This document shows positions 1-8,968 of a stretch of 64,000 nt of DNA, one piece after another (within the stretch, counting starts at the first letter, position 1; every line of letters begins with the position of its first letter). The stretch is from assembly GCF_001909055.1 (NCBI RefSeq), contig NZ_LVWI01000052.1, positions 1 to 64,000 of the forward strand, read 5' to 3'. This DNA comes from Paenibacillus helianthi (GTDB taxonomy: Bacteria > Bacillota > Bacilli > Paenibacillales > Paenibacillaceae). Below the pieces are notes generated by a model. The model did no database searches, was not told the DNA's origin, and saw only the letters and a list, made by a program, of their open reading frames with translations. A program made the translations under genes and the position numbers.

Positions 1-1176
1 ATCCGTAATTGTCCCTGCCATCCCATACGATGCCGTATCGATTGCATTCACCAGGATATTACTTCCACCTTCTAGAATATTGGCAAGCGTCTGGTTTCCA
101 ACACCACTTCGCAGCAGACGGTTTTTATCTGCCACTTCCTTCTCTTGCTTTTCGTAATACGCTTTGGTCTCTGCATAGATCCGGTCCTGCTCCTCTGTCG
201 ACAGGGTAGACCAATACGTCTCTTTCAGCCGTTTCATTACCTCAGGGTTGTCCCGGTTTAAAATCTCTTCATACGACACCTGCTTAGTCGGGTCAGACGA
301 TCCTATCGAGGCCTGCGGCTTCATCAGCGCCAATTGCTGTTTCGCCCAATCCCCCTTCGTCCCTTCCATCCTCGACATCTGCAGCAGAAGTGAATATTCT
401 TCCGTTTCCAACAGAGGCACACTGCTGGTCGTACTCGACGGATCGTAGTCACATGCCTTCAACGCCGATTGCTTGAAATACACGCTTAAATCTTTCCCTG
501 CCTCATATTGAGCCTTATCTACGCCCAGGGACTCCAGCTTCTTGCGTGCGTCTTCCGCCAGCTTGTGCATCGCATCCATTTGTGTTTGATTTCCAAAAGC
601 TTCGTATACCCCGTAGGCTGTCTGCGCCTTCGCGATCAGATTCCGTGCCTCGTTGATATCGTTTAGCTTGCTTTGCGCTGCGATACCCTCTACGGTCCCT
701 AGACCGGACTTTTGAAGGATGTCCCGAAGATTCCTTACCATCGGATCGCTATCCAGTTCATCCCGGTCTGTTAAGGCAGCAATGGAGGAGATCAATTTCG
801 TCGCTGCTTTCTGCGCAAAGGTTGGAATCGAATACCTCCCTTGGCTTCCGTTTCCCCCAAAACTTCCGAACATGCCTGCAAAGAGGCTGAACTGCTGGGT
901 GAGTTGGCTGGCCTGCCGCTTTTTCTCTTCCTGAAGGCCTTCAACGCCCTTTACGGCTTGATGAATAATATCTTCGAGCTTTTCGGCCTCCACCGTTAGC
1001 TCATTGATCAGCACCTGGGCCTGCACCAGGTTTTGTCCCAACGGAATACCGCTCCAGTTGTTGGCCTGGCCTTTCAGTTGCAAATACAATAGATTCGTGT
1101 CCTGGCTTACCTGTCCGATCTTTGTTTGCAGGTGCTGGACTTCATCTACGCTAAATACTAGCTTCGTTGACGCCAT
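1..1176 (-). CDS. WXG/LXG-type T7SS effector, N-terminal part (runs off window)
   Basis: This open frame enters from the left edge of the window, so only the first 392 residues are visible and the C-terminal (possibly toxic) domain is not. The start ATG at 1176 follows a strong AGGGGGA ribosome binding site. The first 100 residues are a predicted helical hairpin with a W41-S-G43 turn, the arrangement of WXG100/LXG targeting domains of type VII secretion substrates. A helical middle follows, then at about 365-390 a glycine- and small-residue-rich stretch like the pretoxin segments before toxin domains. It lies directly downstream of a WXG100 gene, as LXG effectors usually do. Effector activity and any immunity gene cannot be judged from here. 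Confidence 0.75.
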   Translation of the reverse strand, partial: MASTKLVFSVDEVQHLQTKIGQVSQDTNLLYLQLKGQANNWSGIPLGQNLVQAQVLINELTVEAEKLEDIIHQAVKGVEGLQEEKKRQASQLTQQFSLFAGMFGSFGGNGSQGRYSIPTFAQKAATKLISSIAALTDRDELDSDPMVRNLRDILQKSGLGTVEGIAAQSKLNDINEARNLIAKAQTAYGVYEAFGNQTQMDAMHKLAEDARKKLESLGVDKAQYEAGKDLSVYFKQSALKACDYDPSSTTSSVPLLETEEYSLLLQMSRMEGTKGDWAKQQLALMKPQASIGSSDPTKQVSYEEILNRDNPEVMKRLKETYWSTLSTEEQDRIYAETKAYYEKQEKEVADKNRLLRSGVGNQTLANILEGGSNILVNAIDTASYGMAGTITD

Positions 1177-1205
1177 GTGCTTCCCCCTGCTTGCTTCTAA
1201 TTAAA

Positions 1206-1235
1206 ATTAGCTATGCAACTTTCTGCATAGCTAAT
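1206..1235 (-). terminator. Perfect 12-bp hairpin between WXG100 and effector genes
   Basis: ATTAGCTATGCA and its exact complement flank a 6-nt loop. On the minus strand the hairpin is followed by TTTTAATT. It lies between the WXG100 stop (1286) and the effector ribosome binding site. The short U tract suggests a leaky terminator or attenuator that would make much more WXG100 than effector mRNA, or an RNA 3'-end stabiliser. Confidence 0.6.
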
Positions 1236-1285
1236 GGCAATCTTATGTAGTGGGGCTCGTGAAGTTTGTTTGACTTAAAAATATG

Positions 1286-1585
1286 CTAGAATTGTTGCGA
1301 ATTTTTAACTTGATCTGAAAGTGTCTTATAACTTTCAGAAACCTTTTCCATGTGCAATCCAAGCTTTTCAAGTGATTCCTGGAATTGTCGAAACGTCGGT
1401 TCCAATTTTACAACCTTCTGCGTAAAGTCCTGTGCTGCCGCGTCATCCCATACACTGTTGAGATTAGTCATTGTAGTCTTTATTTTTTTGATTAATCTAT
1501 CCACTTCATCTCCATACCCTTTAAGTATCTTTCCCTGTCCAACTAATCCATCATAATTCAATGTAACTTTGGTGGTTTGTGCCAT
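1286..1585 (-). CDS. WXG100-family (EsxA-like) protein, W-D-D variant
   Basis: A 99-residue, almost entirely helical protein with the size and hairpin layout of EsxA-type T7SS substrates and chaperones. The turn reads W46-D-D48 rather than the classical W-x-G, followed by an AAAQDF stretch typical of the family. It ends in Phe, as many Firmicute WXG100 proteins do. An AAGGAGAGG ribosome binding site precedes the ATG. It is followed by the effector at 1176 and preceded by a 199-bp gap with a long inverted repeat, so it probably forms its own transcription unit with the effector. The likely role is a secreted partner or targeting helper for the downstream effector (inference). Confidence 0.85.
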   Translation of the reverse strand: MAQTTKVTLNYDGLVGQGKILKGYGDEVDRLIKKIKTTMTNLNSVWDDAAAQDFTQKVVKLEPTFRQFQESLEKLGLHMEKVSESYKTLSDQVKNSQQF

Positions 1586-1623
1586 TATTAACCTCTCCTT
1601 AAGTAATTGATTTTTATATAAAA

Positions 1624-1675
1624 ATGAACTTAAAAAAATATTCTTTCATCCCTATCAGTTTTTTTAAGTTCATTA
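1624..1675 (-). terminator. 16-bp AT-rich perfect inverted repeat
   Basis: Arms 1624-1639 and 1660-1675 are exactly complementary, with a 20-nt loop; the minus-strand copy is followed by TTTTTAT. It separates the large surface-protein gene (stop 1785) from the WXG100 gene (start 1585). It could end the long operon. Because it lies only 38 nt before the WXG100 start, it could also sit in the leader of that gene. Confidence 0.5.
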
Positions 1676-1784
1676 TTATAGATCCAGTTCCCACTATATA
1701 TTTATCGGTCTAAAGCACTAATAAGTTTATATATAAATCCTTTTAAAGATAAATTAAACTCCTAAGGAATTTTCTACAAATCCC

Positions 1785-4700
1785 CTATCTTCCCTGCCCC
1801 TGATAATCATTTCGCACAGAGTAGTCCGATTCGAACAGGATAATGTCCCCGGAAGAAAAAGAAAAGGTCTGACCCCGTTCATCCGTGTCTCCCGTCATCT
1901 GGCCTTCAATCGCCCACATGTTGGCAATGGGGGCCTTGTAGCCTAGAATACGCGTGTCTGCATCTCCATTTTTGACCGTATAGATTCCGAACTTCACCAG
2001 GATATATCCACCCTTAATGAACTCCTTCTCATGCCCATCCAGTGCGCCGCCGTACTGATTCGCCAGAGTGACTATATTGGTTCCCTTAGGCAGGATGTAA
2101 GGAGAAATCGGCAGATTGTATTCTCCGTACCAGTGCTGAACACTTCGAACAGCCGCAATGGGGTCTACTCCGTTCGGAATATCAGTCGGACCGACTAAGG
2201 TCCGCGATTTATAGGGCAGAACCTCCAGGTCATAGCCCGTGGCAAGTTTGGTTTTGCGCTTTACATACTGCTTGTAGAACTTCAGCCAAGGGGTCTTCTC
2301 CCGCTCCTGCTCATTCAGTATATAATTGTACTCATAGCTGGCCGCCGTCGATAATTCGCCACTCGATATATTCCGCAGGTCATCCGCCAAGCGATAGGTT
2401 CGGGTATAACTCAGCTTGTCCTTGGAGGAGCCAACGCCAATCATTTTGTTGTTTGAGCCGGAGATATCATAGTACAGATCAACGGGTGTCGGCGATCCCC
2501 CACTCTTTGGGATAAAATAGAAGCTCGGTTCAATCCGGATGCCCTCGCCCGGCTGCCACAGGTTCCCCATGGTCCGGAAATCAAACAGGAAAGAGTATCC
2601 GTTATGCGGTACCGTCAATTGTTCGTTAGGATGAGAACCCTTGCGAATTGGCAACTGCCACTGTGGTTGCCCGCTTATGGCCGTTGGATTACCATTCTCG
2701 TCATTACCACCTGTATAATACATCGCAGTGCTATGCTCCAATGTCCCAACTCCGGTGCGGAATACCTTTTCAAAACGAAAATCTCCGATGTCCCAAATCC
2801 GAAAATTAAACAGCCGGCCAACCACACCAACATTGAAACTCTCCGATGCGCAGTAATTCGTTAAGTCCCCGTTCAGGTTCACCTCGCAAAGATCAGTGCC
2901 ATCTGACGGGGCATTAATAGCCCAGGATTGTGTATTGATGGTATAATCGCCTTCATTGACCCAGGTCGGCATGGTAAAAGTCATGGACGGTGTCCCGACA
3001 GGAATGTAAATCCAGGTATTTTCCGGGTAATACTGGCCGTCTTGAAATACGCCAAACGGAAACTGGATGCGTTTGTTCTTCGTGTATTTGGCATAATCCC
3101 GGTTGCCATACCCAGGGATATTGAGATGCTGGCCGCTCTCCGTAAAGTGTACGGTGAAGGGCCGATCCAGAATCAGCACTGTCCGTGTCAGATCCGGAAC
3201 CATCCGCTGGTCGAACGGGCGGTTATCGTCAGGGAGTAGCGAGTAGTTGACGACAGGCGTGTGCACCGTTATGGAGTTTATACCATCAATCGGAGACACC
3301 TTATCCTCTGTCCCACCGTTGATATTCCCATCCATCGGAATATAGGTAATCTCACCGGAGCTGGGAAGATTAGGTGCATTCAAGTGTGCTGGCTCAATGA
3401 TGTTTCCCGGGCTGTACAGCACGTAATCGCCTATCGGCTGCGGGTTCGGGATGGTACCTGGAGATTGTCCCGCCTCTGTAGCCTCACTCCCGTCCATGAT
3501 CGTCTGTCCAATGAAATCAAAGGTATCATTCTGAACTTTGATTTTCTTCGCGGCTTCTTCTGCTTTTGATTGGAAAACTTCTTTTTCATTATCTGGTTCC
3601 GGGCGGGTCGTACCTCCCTGTACATCACTCGGAGAAACTGTGATCAGATCCGGAGCCTCAGGAGGAATATATTTGCCCGTGATTTCTGTAGAAAAATCAG
3701 GGGGAGTATATCCATTTGGTTTTAGGGTTACTGCTCCCCCTGAAAGAGCATCATTCCTCAGCACCGCCTTAGAAAGGGCGTAAACTTCCAAAGTATCAAT
3801 AGTCCAATACGAATAAGGACGATTGATGGAGTAAGAGTAGACTACCGGCTTTGGTTCGCTTGTTGGAGCAGGAACAGTCCCTGGTCCTGAGGGAGCCGGT
3901 TTTGTAGGGTCCCATTTTAAGGTATATACTTTTTGAATCTTAATATCATATGTGCACGTACCCTTCATCTCAACAAATCTATTCTGATAAAGATAACCCT
4001 TAGTAGAGGCATGACCATATAAGCTTTCTGAGCTCGGGATACCCTGCAGAACATCGAATTGCTCATTTCCACGCTGATCTGCTCTGATCTCAGCGGCTAC
4101 ACCAGGATCCAGGAACTCACCGGAAACGACTTGACCCGGAGCAGGGTCGGTACATACTACCGTCGGGGCCTCAGGTGTGGGTGTGGGTGTGGGAGGCGGT
4201 GGTGTTGCAGTCCCATTTTTAACGTAAACCTCATAGACATTTGGATAACGGTAGGTGTAGGATTTGATATCAAATTTGAAGAGTGCAAAATAATACATCG
4301 TTGCTGAAGAGCCATTCGGTGCAATTTTCTTCCTAAGGCCTTCATGGTCATAATTTTGTTTGAATTCTATACTTGCTTTATCTAGATCAATAATTTTCAG
4401 ACCAGAGATAACTGTACTTGGATCTGTGTAGCCACTTACACTGGGGTCTACAGGGTTGCCATGATCATCTACCACAATAACAGCCTGATTATGAATCAAA
4501 GAAACATTTACATTGACCTGCAAGGGATTTGCTGTACGAAGCGTTTCAGAACTACCATCAATTATCGAGGTGGGTATATTTCCATAATCCACACCTCCAA
4601 CAGCTCTATATGGTTCTTTCCTTTGATAGGGAATATCCAAAATCACTTTTTTCCCAGGCCAAGCATCCCTTACTAAGCCTCCAATCTCCTCGCTTCCTGG

Positions 4701-5207
4701 ATCACTGTTTTCCCCAGGGATATCGTATTTCCAATGTCCTCCTTCACCAGGAGTCCAATGTTCTCCACTTATTTTTCTATCCCATGCAAACCAGGTTCCC
4801 CATGGAACATTGCCCACTGATTTAACAGGCACCGGCTCTCCATGCAATGTAAGAATATTATTATAGGTTTGAGCATTAACATTAATGGTTTGCAACACTT
4901 GATTATCCTTTTTTAATACGATTTTCGTAATGATCTTCCCATTTCCTGCATCAAAGCTCAGTGGCTTCGTAGTTATCTCCTTCTCATTGTGAAATACAGA
5001 TTGATAATCGCGGATTACGGTGTCCGGATCATCCACCTTATATTGAATTCCATCGGTTTTCAGCAGGGTCTCATCATTTGCTGCCGCCATAAGAATGTCA
5101 GGTTGAAGGCCACTAAACATAGTCCACAATATCAAAAATAATAAAACGACAGTACAGCCCAAAGTTATTTTTAAAGGTTTATGCTTCATGGTTTCAAATT
5201 TCACCAT
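1785..5207 (-). CDS. Large membrane-anchored surface protein (DUF5704-like, tentative)
   Basis: 1140 residues. A basic N-terminus is followed by one hydrophobic segment (about residues 13-33), so it is secreted or membrane anchored with a long extracellular part. There are Pro/Thr-rich linkers at about 335-350 and 440-460, and the rest looks beta-rich with many Tyr, Trp and Gly residues, as in adhesin or stalk proteins. No catalytic motif was recognised. It resembles large Paenibacillus extracellular proteins that I recall being labelled DUF5704, which I could not verify. It lies 4 bp after the SLH gene, so the two are co-translated and probably act together on the outer face of the wall. An in-frame ATG at 5189 is an alternative start; neither has a strong ribosome binding site. 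The gene looks A+T-richer than the rest of the window. Confidence 0.65.
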   Translation of the reverse strand: MVKFETMKHKPLKITLGCTVVLLFLILWTMFSGLQPDILMAAANDETLLKTDGIQYKVDDPDTVIRDYQSVFHNEKEITTKPLSFDAGNGKIITKIVLKKDNQVLQTINVNAQTYNNILTLHGEPVPVKSVGNVPWGTWFAWDRKISGEHWTPGEGGHWKYDIPGENSDPGSEEIGGLVRDAWPGKKVILDIPYQRKEPYRAVGGVDYGNIPTSIIDGSSETLRTANPLQVNVNVSLIHNQAVIVVDDHGNPVDPSVSGYTDPSTVISGLKIIDLDKASIEFKQNYDHEGLRKKIAPNGSSATMYYFALFKFDIKSYTYRYPNVYEVYVKNGTATPPPPTPTPTPEAPTVVCTDPAPGQVVSGEFLDPGVAAEIRADQRGNEQFDVLQGIPSSESLYGHASTKGYLYQNRFVEMKGTCTYDIKIQKVYTLKWDPTKPAPSGPGTVPAPTSEPKPVVYSYSINRPYSYWTIDTLEVYALSKAVLRNDALSGGAVTLKPNGYTPPDFSTEITGKYIPPEAPDLITVSPSDVQGGTTRPEPDNEKEVFQSKAEEAAKKIKVQNDTFDFIGQTIMDGSEATEAGQSPGTIPNPQPIGDYVLYSPGNIIEPAHLNAPNLPSSGEITYIPMDGNINGGTEDKVSPIDGINSITVHTPVVNYSLLPDDNRPFDQRMVPDLTRTVLILDRPFTVHFTESGQHLNIPGYGNRDYAKYTKNKRIQFPFGVFQDGQYYPENTWIYIPVGTPSMTFTMPTWVNEGDYTINTQSWAINAPSDGTDLCEVNLNGDLTNYCASESFNVGVVGRLFNFRIWDIGDFRFEKVFRTGVGTLEHSTAMYYTGGNDENGNPTAISGQPQWQLPIRKGSHPNEQLTVPHNGYSFLFDFRTMGNLWQPGEGIRIEPSFYFIPKSGGSPTPVDLYYDISGSNNKMIGVGSSKDKLSYTRTYRLADDLRNISSGELSTAASYEYNYILNEQEREKTPWLKFYKQYVKRKTKLATGYDLEVLPYKSRTLVGPTDIPNGVDPIAAVRSVQHWYGEYNLPISPYILPKGTNIVTLANQYGGALDGHEKEFIKGGYILVKFGIYTVKNGDADTRILGYKAPIANMWAIEGQMTGDTDERGQTFSFSSGDIILFESDYSVRNDYQGQGR

Positions 5208-5211
5208 CGAA

Positions 5212-6399
5212 TTAATGAGCCTGAGGTATTTTCAAGATTTCATTAGTGGCCCCATTCCACTCACCAGAAGGGGTTCTTATTAAAAGTTGTAAATCACCTT
5301 GTCTTTTCCAACCGGTTTTCGGAAGTATTTTTATGGCCAGATCTCCAGGCGTCTTTTGAAATACATTTGCAATAGAATTCAAATTCCCTTTCATGAAGGG
5401 ACCCCAATCAAGAGCGAAACCTATAAAACCAATATCCATGTGCACATCAAAATCGTATTTACTAAAATCGACTGTAGTTTTGAAATAAATCAGATAACTA
5501 CTCATCGATTTCGTCACAGGAATTCCCTTCGGAATATTATCAGTAGTATTCTTCCATTTTAATGTAGACAAGGGGGGGACCAATTTCAGGTTTGGGTCAT
5601 TCTTATCGGTTAAATCAATAGCAATAACAGCATCAATATGCTCTATGAACATTTTATCTTTTGTGGCAATCTTGAGTTTATCTTCCTTCCATAGTTCTGC
5701 AACAGTAAGATCTATGGTTGGATCACCGGACTTAAAGACTTCAGGCATTACCGTAAAAATATTCGTCTTATGCCAGGCCAATTCTGCGCTGCCAATTGCG
5801 TACTTATCTGTCGGAAGCTTGCCCCCGCTTTTCACAGTCAATACACGCTCTACAGTGGCTACAGATTGTGCTCTTGTTGTATATTCCTTTTCTCCAAGCT
5901 TGCCCGCGCCCAGTCCGGAGATTAAGCCCGTTTTCGTAGCCAGATACATCCACTTATCTGCTTCATTTGTTTTCAGACCCGTTGCTCTTGCCGCGATACG
6001 AGCCATTTCATTTCGCGTAATCTTTTTATTCCATTCAGTATCCGAATTTGCAAAATCACTTTTGGTGTACAAGGCCGCTTGTTCCGCAGCTTCCACATAA
6101 CTTTCATACCATTTCCCTGTAGTCTCCTCCACGGGTTGTCCGGTCGCTGTCACAATCATTTTGATAAATTCTGCGCGGGTTACATTTGCGTTAGGCATAA
6201 ATAGCCCCCCGGGATATCCCACTACATAGCCTTTGTTTACCGCCGTATCAATTCCTGACTTCGCCCAATGATTAGCGGGAATGTCACTGAACGTAACGGG
6301 GGCTGCTTTGACTTTAGGATTGGATGATGAGACCATACAAACAGTGAGCACCAAGATGAAAGGGACTGCTTTTTTACTTAGTTTCAAAAGAGTATTCAT
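5212..6399 (-). CDS. SLH-domain cell-wall-bound protein
   Basis: 395 residues from the ATG at 6399, chosen because a GAGAGGAAG ribosome binding site precedes it; the frame is open further upstream. A signal peptide covers residues 1-33 (positive residues, hydrophobic core, then VKA). Three S-layer-homology-type repeats follow at about 37-80, 95-150 and 155-200; the first has the classical FSDI...W...I...G...GYPGG...TRAEF pattern. SLH domains bind pyruvylated secondary wall polymers. The remaining about 195 residues are unrecognised. Placed at the end of the Tad/T7SS-like run and 4 bp before the large surface protein, it is likely to tie the external structure to the wall (inference). Confidence 0.85.
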   Translation of the reverse strand: MNTLLKLSKKAVPFILVLTVCMVSSSNPKVKAAPVTFSDIPANHWAKSGIDTAVNKGYVVGYPGGLFMPNANVTRAEFIKMIVTATGQPVEETTGKWYESYVEAAEQAALYTKSDFANSDTEWNKKITRNEMARIAARATGLKTNEADKWMYLATKTGLISGLGAGKLGEKEYTTRAQSVATVERVLTVKSGGKLPTDKYAIGSAELAWHKTNIFTVMPEVFKSGDPTIDLTVAELWKEDKLKIATKDKMFIEHIDAVIAIDLTDKNDPNLKLVPPLSTLKWKNTTDNIPKGIPVTKSMSSYLIYFKTTVDFSKYDFDVHMDIGFIGFALDWGPFMKGNLNSIANVFQKTPGDLAIKILPKTGWKRQGDLQLLIRTPSGEWNGATNEILKIPQAH

Positions 6400-6467
6400 A
6401 AAACACTTCCTCTCATTGTTAATATATATAAGTCTTGGATGGTACAACTCAATTACAGATTAAGTTA

Positions 6468-7448
6468 CTAACGAACCGAACAATCTTCAATAAAATACCC
6501 TTTCCGTGCGGCCTCCTCGGGGTCGAACAGAGTCTCAATTACAGCCGCCCCGGCCGGTACACAGCTTTCTCCGTAGGCGATATGCCTTCCTGATGAATTC
6601 CGGGTACCTATTAGAACCTTGCGCCGCATCACTGCACCGCTGCCAAGGGAATAGGCATCCAGCAGCTCTCCGCCAGGAAGCGGATAACCTTGAATAAAAG
6701 CCATAATCCCCACATCCTGTATGGACTGCTCCTGCAGCCCTCGGGGTAGTGTGAACTGAATCGACAAACCCATCCGTTTCACCAGCTCCAGGTGCCTGTT
6801 AATTGCGGTTGCCAAATCATTTTCTACCAGTGAAGTTATCGTACTTTGCCGTACCTCACGGAAGAGTTCAATTGAGGTTAACGGTGAGAGATTGGTCTCC
6901 GCCGCCAGCGCTGAATACTCTCCCTCATAGAATTCATTTGATCCTGTATCATATACCCGTGCGGTGTCATCCAAAGTGAAATACAGCAGATTGCCGTTCT
7001 GAAGCTTATAGTAATAAGGACGCTCAGGCCAACTGACAGGCTTAAGCTCTCCCTTGCCGCTAACTGTAGCCGTGTCGTCCAAAGTAACCAGCCTATAGCC
7101 GCTATAACCAAACATAACCAGTGCCGGCATATGTAATTTCAAATTGTTCATTTCGGTCTGATTGTTCTCCAGTCCAAATTTCATAGCCAGATTACTGTAG
7201 AACACACTCAGCACGTCCTGATCTAGCTGCAGTTGACGTTCCCGCCCGTAGTGCACCGCTGTTGTTGTCGGCTGCATTTCCAGTCGCGACAGATAATCAC
7301 CCGCATCATCCACTGCGGACTGAAAATCATCCGAATACCGTTTGTACAGGTCTTGATTGAAGACCCGAAGATCTTCTCTGGTATCACCCATAAGAACAAG
7401 CGGAATAACCAGAATCAGAAAAACAAGCACCACACTAAGGGGCTTCAC
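6468..7448 (-). CDS. Tad-cluster accessory protein with N-terminal membrane anchor
   Basis: 326 residues with a GTG start at 7448 preceded by a GGGGGGATGG ribosome binding site, overlapping the upstream gene by 14 bp. One hydrophobic segment at residues 5-20 is followed by an extracytoplasmic domain. A segment at about 165-180 (FTLDD then VYD) resembles a conserved protein of Firmicute Tad-like clusters as I remember it; this is unverified. No catalytic motif was seen. Its topology and place among pilin-like genes suggest a structural or assembly role for the pilus-like part. Confidence 0.6.
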   Translation of the reverse strand: MKPLSVVLVFLILVIPLVLMGDTREDLRVFNQDLYKRYSDDFQSAVDDAGDYLSRLEMQPTTTAVHYGRERQLQLDQDVLSVFYSNLAMKFGLENNQTEMNNLKLHMPALVMFGYSGYRLVTLDDTATVSGKGELKPVSWPERPYYYKLQNGNLLYFTLDDTARVYDTGSNEFYEGEYSALAAETNLSPLTSIELFREVRQSTITSLVENDLATAINRHLELVKRMGLSIQFTLPRGLQEQSIQDVGIMAFIQGYPLPGGELLDAYSLGSGAVMRRKVLIGTRNSSGRHIAYGESCVPAGAAVIETLFDPEEAARKGYFIEDCSVR

Positions 7449-7986
7449 TTCGTACCATCCCCCCGTACTTCAAATTGACCGGAATTAGTTCACTATGAAA
7501 AAGCAGAGATCGCATTCGAGAGGCAAGCGTCGTCCCTTCGGATTCCAGCCGGACATTAAACAGATCGCCCACATGCATGGTGAATCTTCTGCCAGGATCA
7601 TCTGCTGCCAGTGAAGTACCTGAATCCGGATATAAGACTTTCAAAATATCTTTATTAAAGTAGCCATCGTACCGGACACTGAAGCTGTTCTGGAATGTGG
7701 AATAATCGTCAGGGTTCGTATACAAAGGCTGCAAATTCTTTTTGTAATACTCCATTTGGACATCGAATACACCATATGAGGCATCAAGCGAATGGAGAAA
7801 AAGCTCATAGTCGCCTACATCCACGTACCCCTTAGCACGAACTGTATCCACGAATTCCACCACAGCCGCACTGGCTGCGAGCTTAGTATTCCTCTCTACA
7901 ACCTCGGATTGGCGAAAAGCCGGATAGACTCCAAACACGAATGCAAGCAGAATAACGATAATTACACCTTTCAGCGCATCTGCCAT
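7435..7986 (-). CDS. TadE-like minor pilin or pilus-associated protein
   Basis: 183 residues. A short N-terminus leads straight into a hydrophobic helix (about 6-22), then a charged soluble domain of about 150 residues, the layout of TadE/TadF-type minor pilins. Downstream of the helix, FVDTVRAKG and DYELFLHSLDA form a pattern I associate with minor pilin-like proteins of Firmicute Tad clusters. A GGAGGAG ribosome binding site precedes the ATG. It overlaps the next gene by 14 bp and follows the 120-residue membrane protein by 15 bp, so it is part of the same operon. Function is assigned by layout and context only. Confidence 0.6.
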   Translation of the reverse strand: MADALKGVIIVILLAFVFGVYPAFRQSEVVERNTKLAASAAVVEFVDTVRAKGYVDVGDYELFLHSLDASYGVFDVQMEYYKKNLQPLYTNPDDYSTFQNSFSVRYDGYFNKDILKVLYPDSGTSLAADDPGRRFTMHVGDLFNVRLESEGTTLASRMRSLLFHSELIPVNLKYGGMVRSEAP

Positions 7987-8001
7987 GCGGCTCCTCCATT
8001 C

Positions 8002-8364
8002 TCAGCGGGTGGCAGAGATTTCCGTAATCATCTCATTGGTTCGCGTGACTCTTAACTGATAAGCAGCACCAGGAACTCCGCGCAAATCCACTGCTGTAAG
8101 GTCTGTTTCCTCATTAATCACAATGCCGTCAATATGTAAAATATAGTCCCCCTCCAGTGCCGCAGGGATCATACCGATGACTTGCTCACCGCTGACTTTT
8201 TTTAGATCGCCTGTCCCTTTGTAAAGCGCGTTTGCAACCGTTGGCTGCTCCGGTTGCCGGGCCTTGACGATGTTCTCCCCTTCCAAGTGTAGAAATGTAA
8301 AACCGCCGATAGTGAACAATATCCAGGCGAACAGGGTTAGTAGAAACTGGGTGGCGGTTTTCAT
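8002..8364 (-). CDS. Small single-pass membrane protein of the Tad-like cluster
   Basis: 120 residues with one N-terminal hydrophobic helix (about 6-25) and a soluble domain of about 90 residues that looks beta-rich (repeated hydrophobic/charged alternation ending in QLRVTRTNEMITEI). Its ATG overlaps the stop of the preceding pilin-like gene (TAATG) and a GAAGGA ribosome binding site is present, so it is translationally coupled to that pilin. Family not recognised. A small accessory or minor pilin role is inferred only from coupling and topology. Confidence 0.55.
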   Translation of the reverse strand: MKTATQFLLTLFAWILFTIGGFTFLHLEGENIVKARQPEQPTVANALYKGTGDLKKVSGEQVIGMIPAALEGDYILHIDGIVINEETDLTAVDLRGVPGAAYQLRVTRTNEMITEISATR

Positions 8365-8906
8365 TAGTCCTTCGGGTTCTGATTAAATACAATTATTCGA
8401 ACTTGACCGTTATTATCTCTAATTACTGTCGATTTAAAAATCGAAAGAGTATTCACATTTACATTAGGATCACTACCAGATGGTTTTTTGCTCTGGTCCA
8501 GCATTTCCGATACACTATATGCTTTGGTACTATCATTTTTCTTACTATAATCAATTGGTTGTGCTGGTGTTTCTCCTTTCTTTTCTGTAGCCAACGTATA
8601 GTAAGTTTTATAAGAATTCTCCGCATAAAATCCTGTTTTATTTACACCTGTCTTAATAATTATTGTAAATTGAGGTGTACCTCTATAGCGCATCGCTGCA
8701 TTAATAACGTCCTGGCCAGAGACATCCTTGTTATCGTAGCTGTTAAATTCCGCCTGGTTAATCATTTGAGTCTGGGCTAAAGTCTGCTCCTGAGCACGAA
8801 TAAAGTAGTTATTGATGATTAGATAAATGCTGACTCCAGCAGCAATAATAAGAATGGTGACAATGATACCAATCACCCACTTTAAACCGGTCGAAATATT
8901 CTCCAT
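8364..8906 (-). CDS. Pilin-like protein, paralogue 1
   Basis: 180 residues. The N-terminal 30 residues are a hydrophobic helix beginning within 10 residues of the start (MENISTGLKWVIGIIVT), then an amphipathic helix to about residue 60, a conserved YDNKDVSGQDVINAAMRY block at about 57-74, and a variable C-terminal domain. This is the layout of class III (Flp/Tad-like) pilins with a larger head. No canonical type IV or Flp prepilin peptidase site was found. Residues 1-75 are nearly identical to the next gene (9475-8969) whereas the heads differ. A GGGGAGA ribosome binding site precedes the ATG. Probable major or minor structural subunit of the surface fibre. Confidence 0.6.
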   Translation of the reverse strand: MENISTGLKWVIGIIVTILIIAAGVSIYLIINNYFIRAQEQTLAQTQMINQAEFNSYDNKDVSGQDVINAAMRYRGTPQFTIIIKTGVNKTGFYAENSYKTYYTLATEKKGETPAQPIDYSKKNDSTKAYSVSEMLDQSKKPSGSDPNVNVNTLSIFKSTVIRDNNGQVRIIVFNQNPKD

Positions 8907-8968
8907 GCCATTCTCCCCTATTCTCCTATTAAAGGTATTATGTAAAAGACCGAAACTACTATCACATA

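Noticed and set aside
1677..1683. TATAAT on the minus strand upstream of the WXG100 gene as a promoter
   Set aside because: No acceptable -35 box lies 16-18 bp upstream, so it is not listed as a feature, although an activator-dependent promoter remains possible.
4157..4351. Pro/His-rich short frame in the surface-protein gene
   Set aside because: It arises from the repetitive GGTGTGGGTGTGG linker-coding DNA read in another frame.
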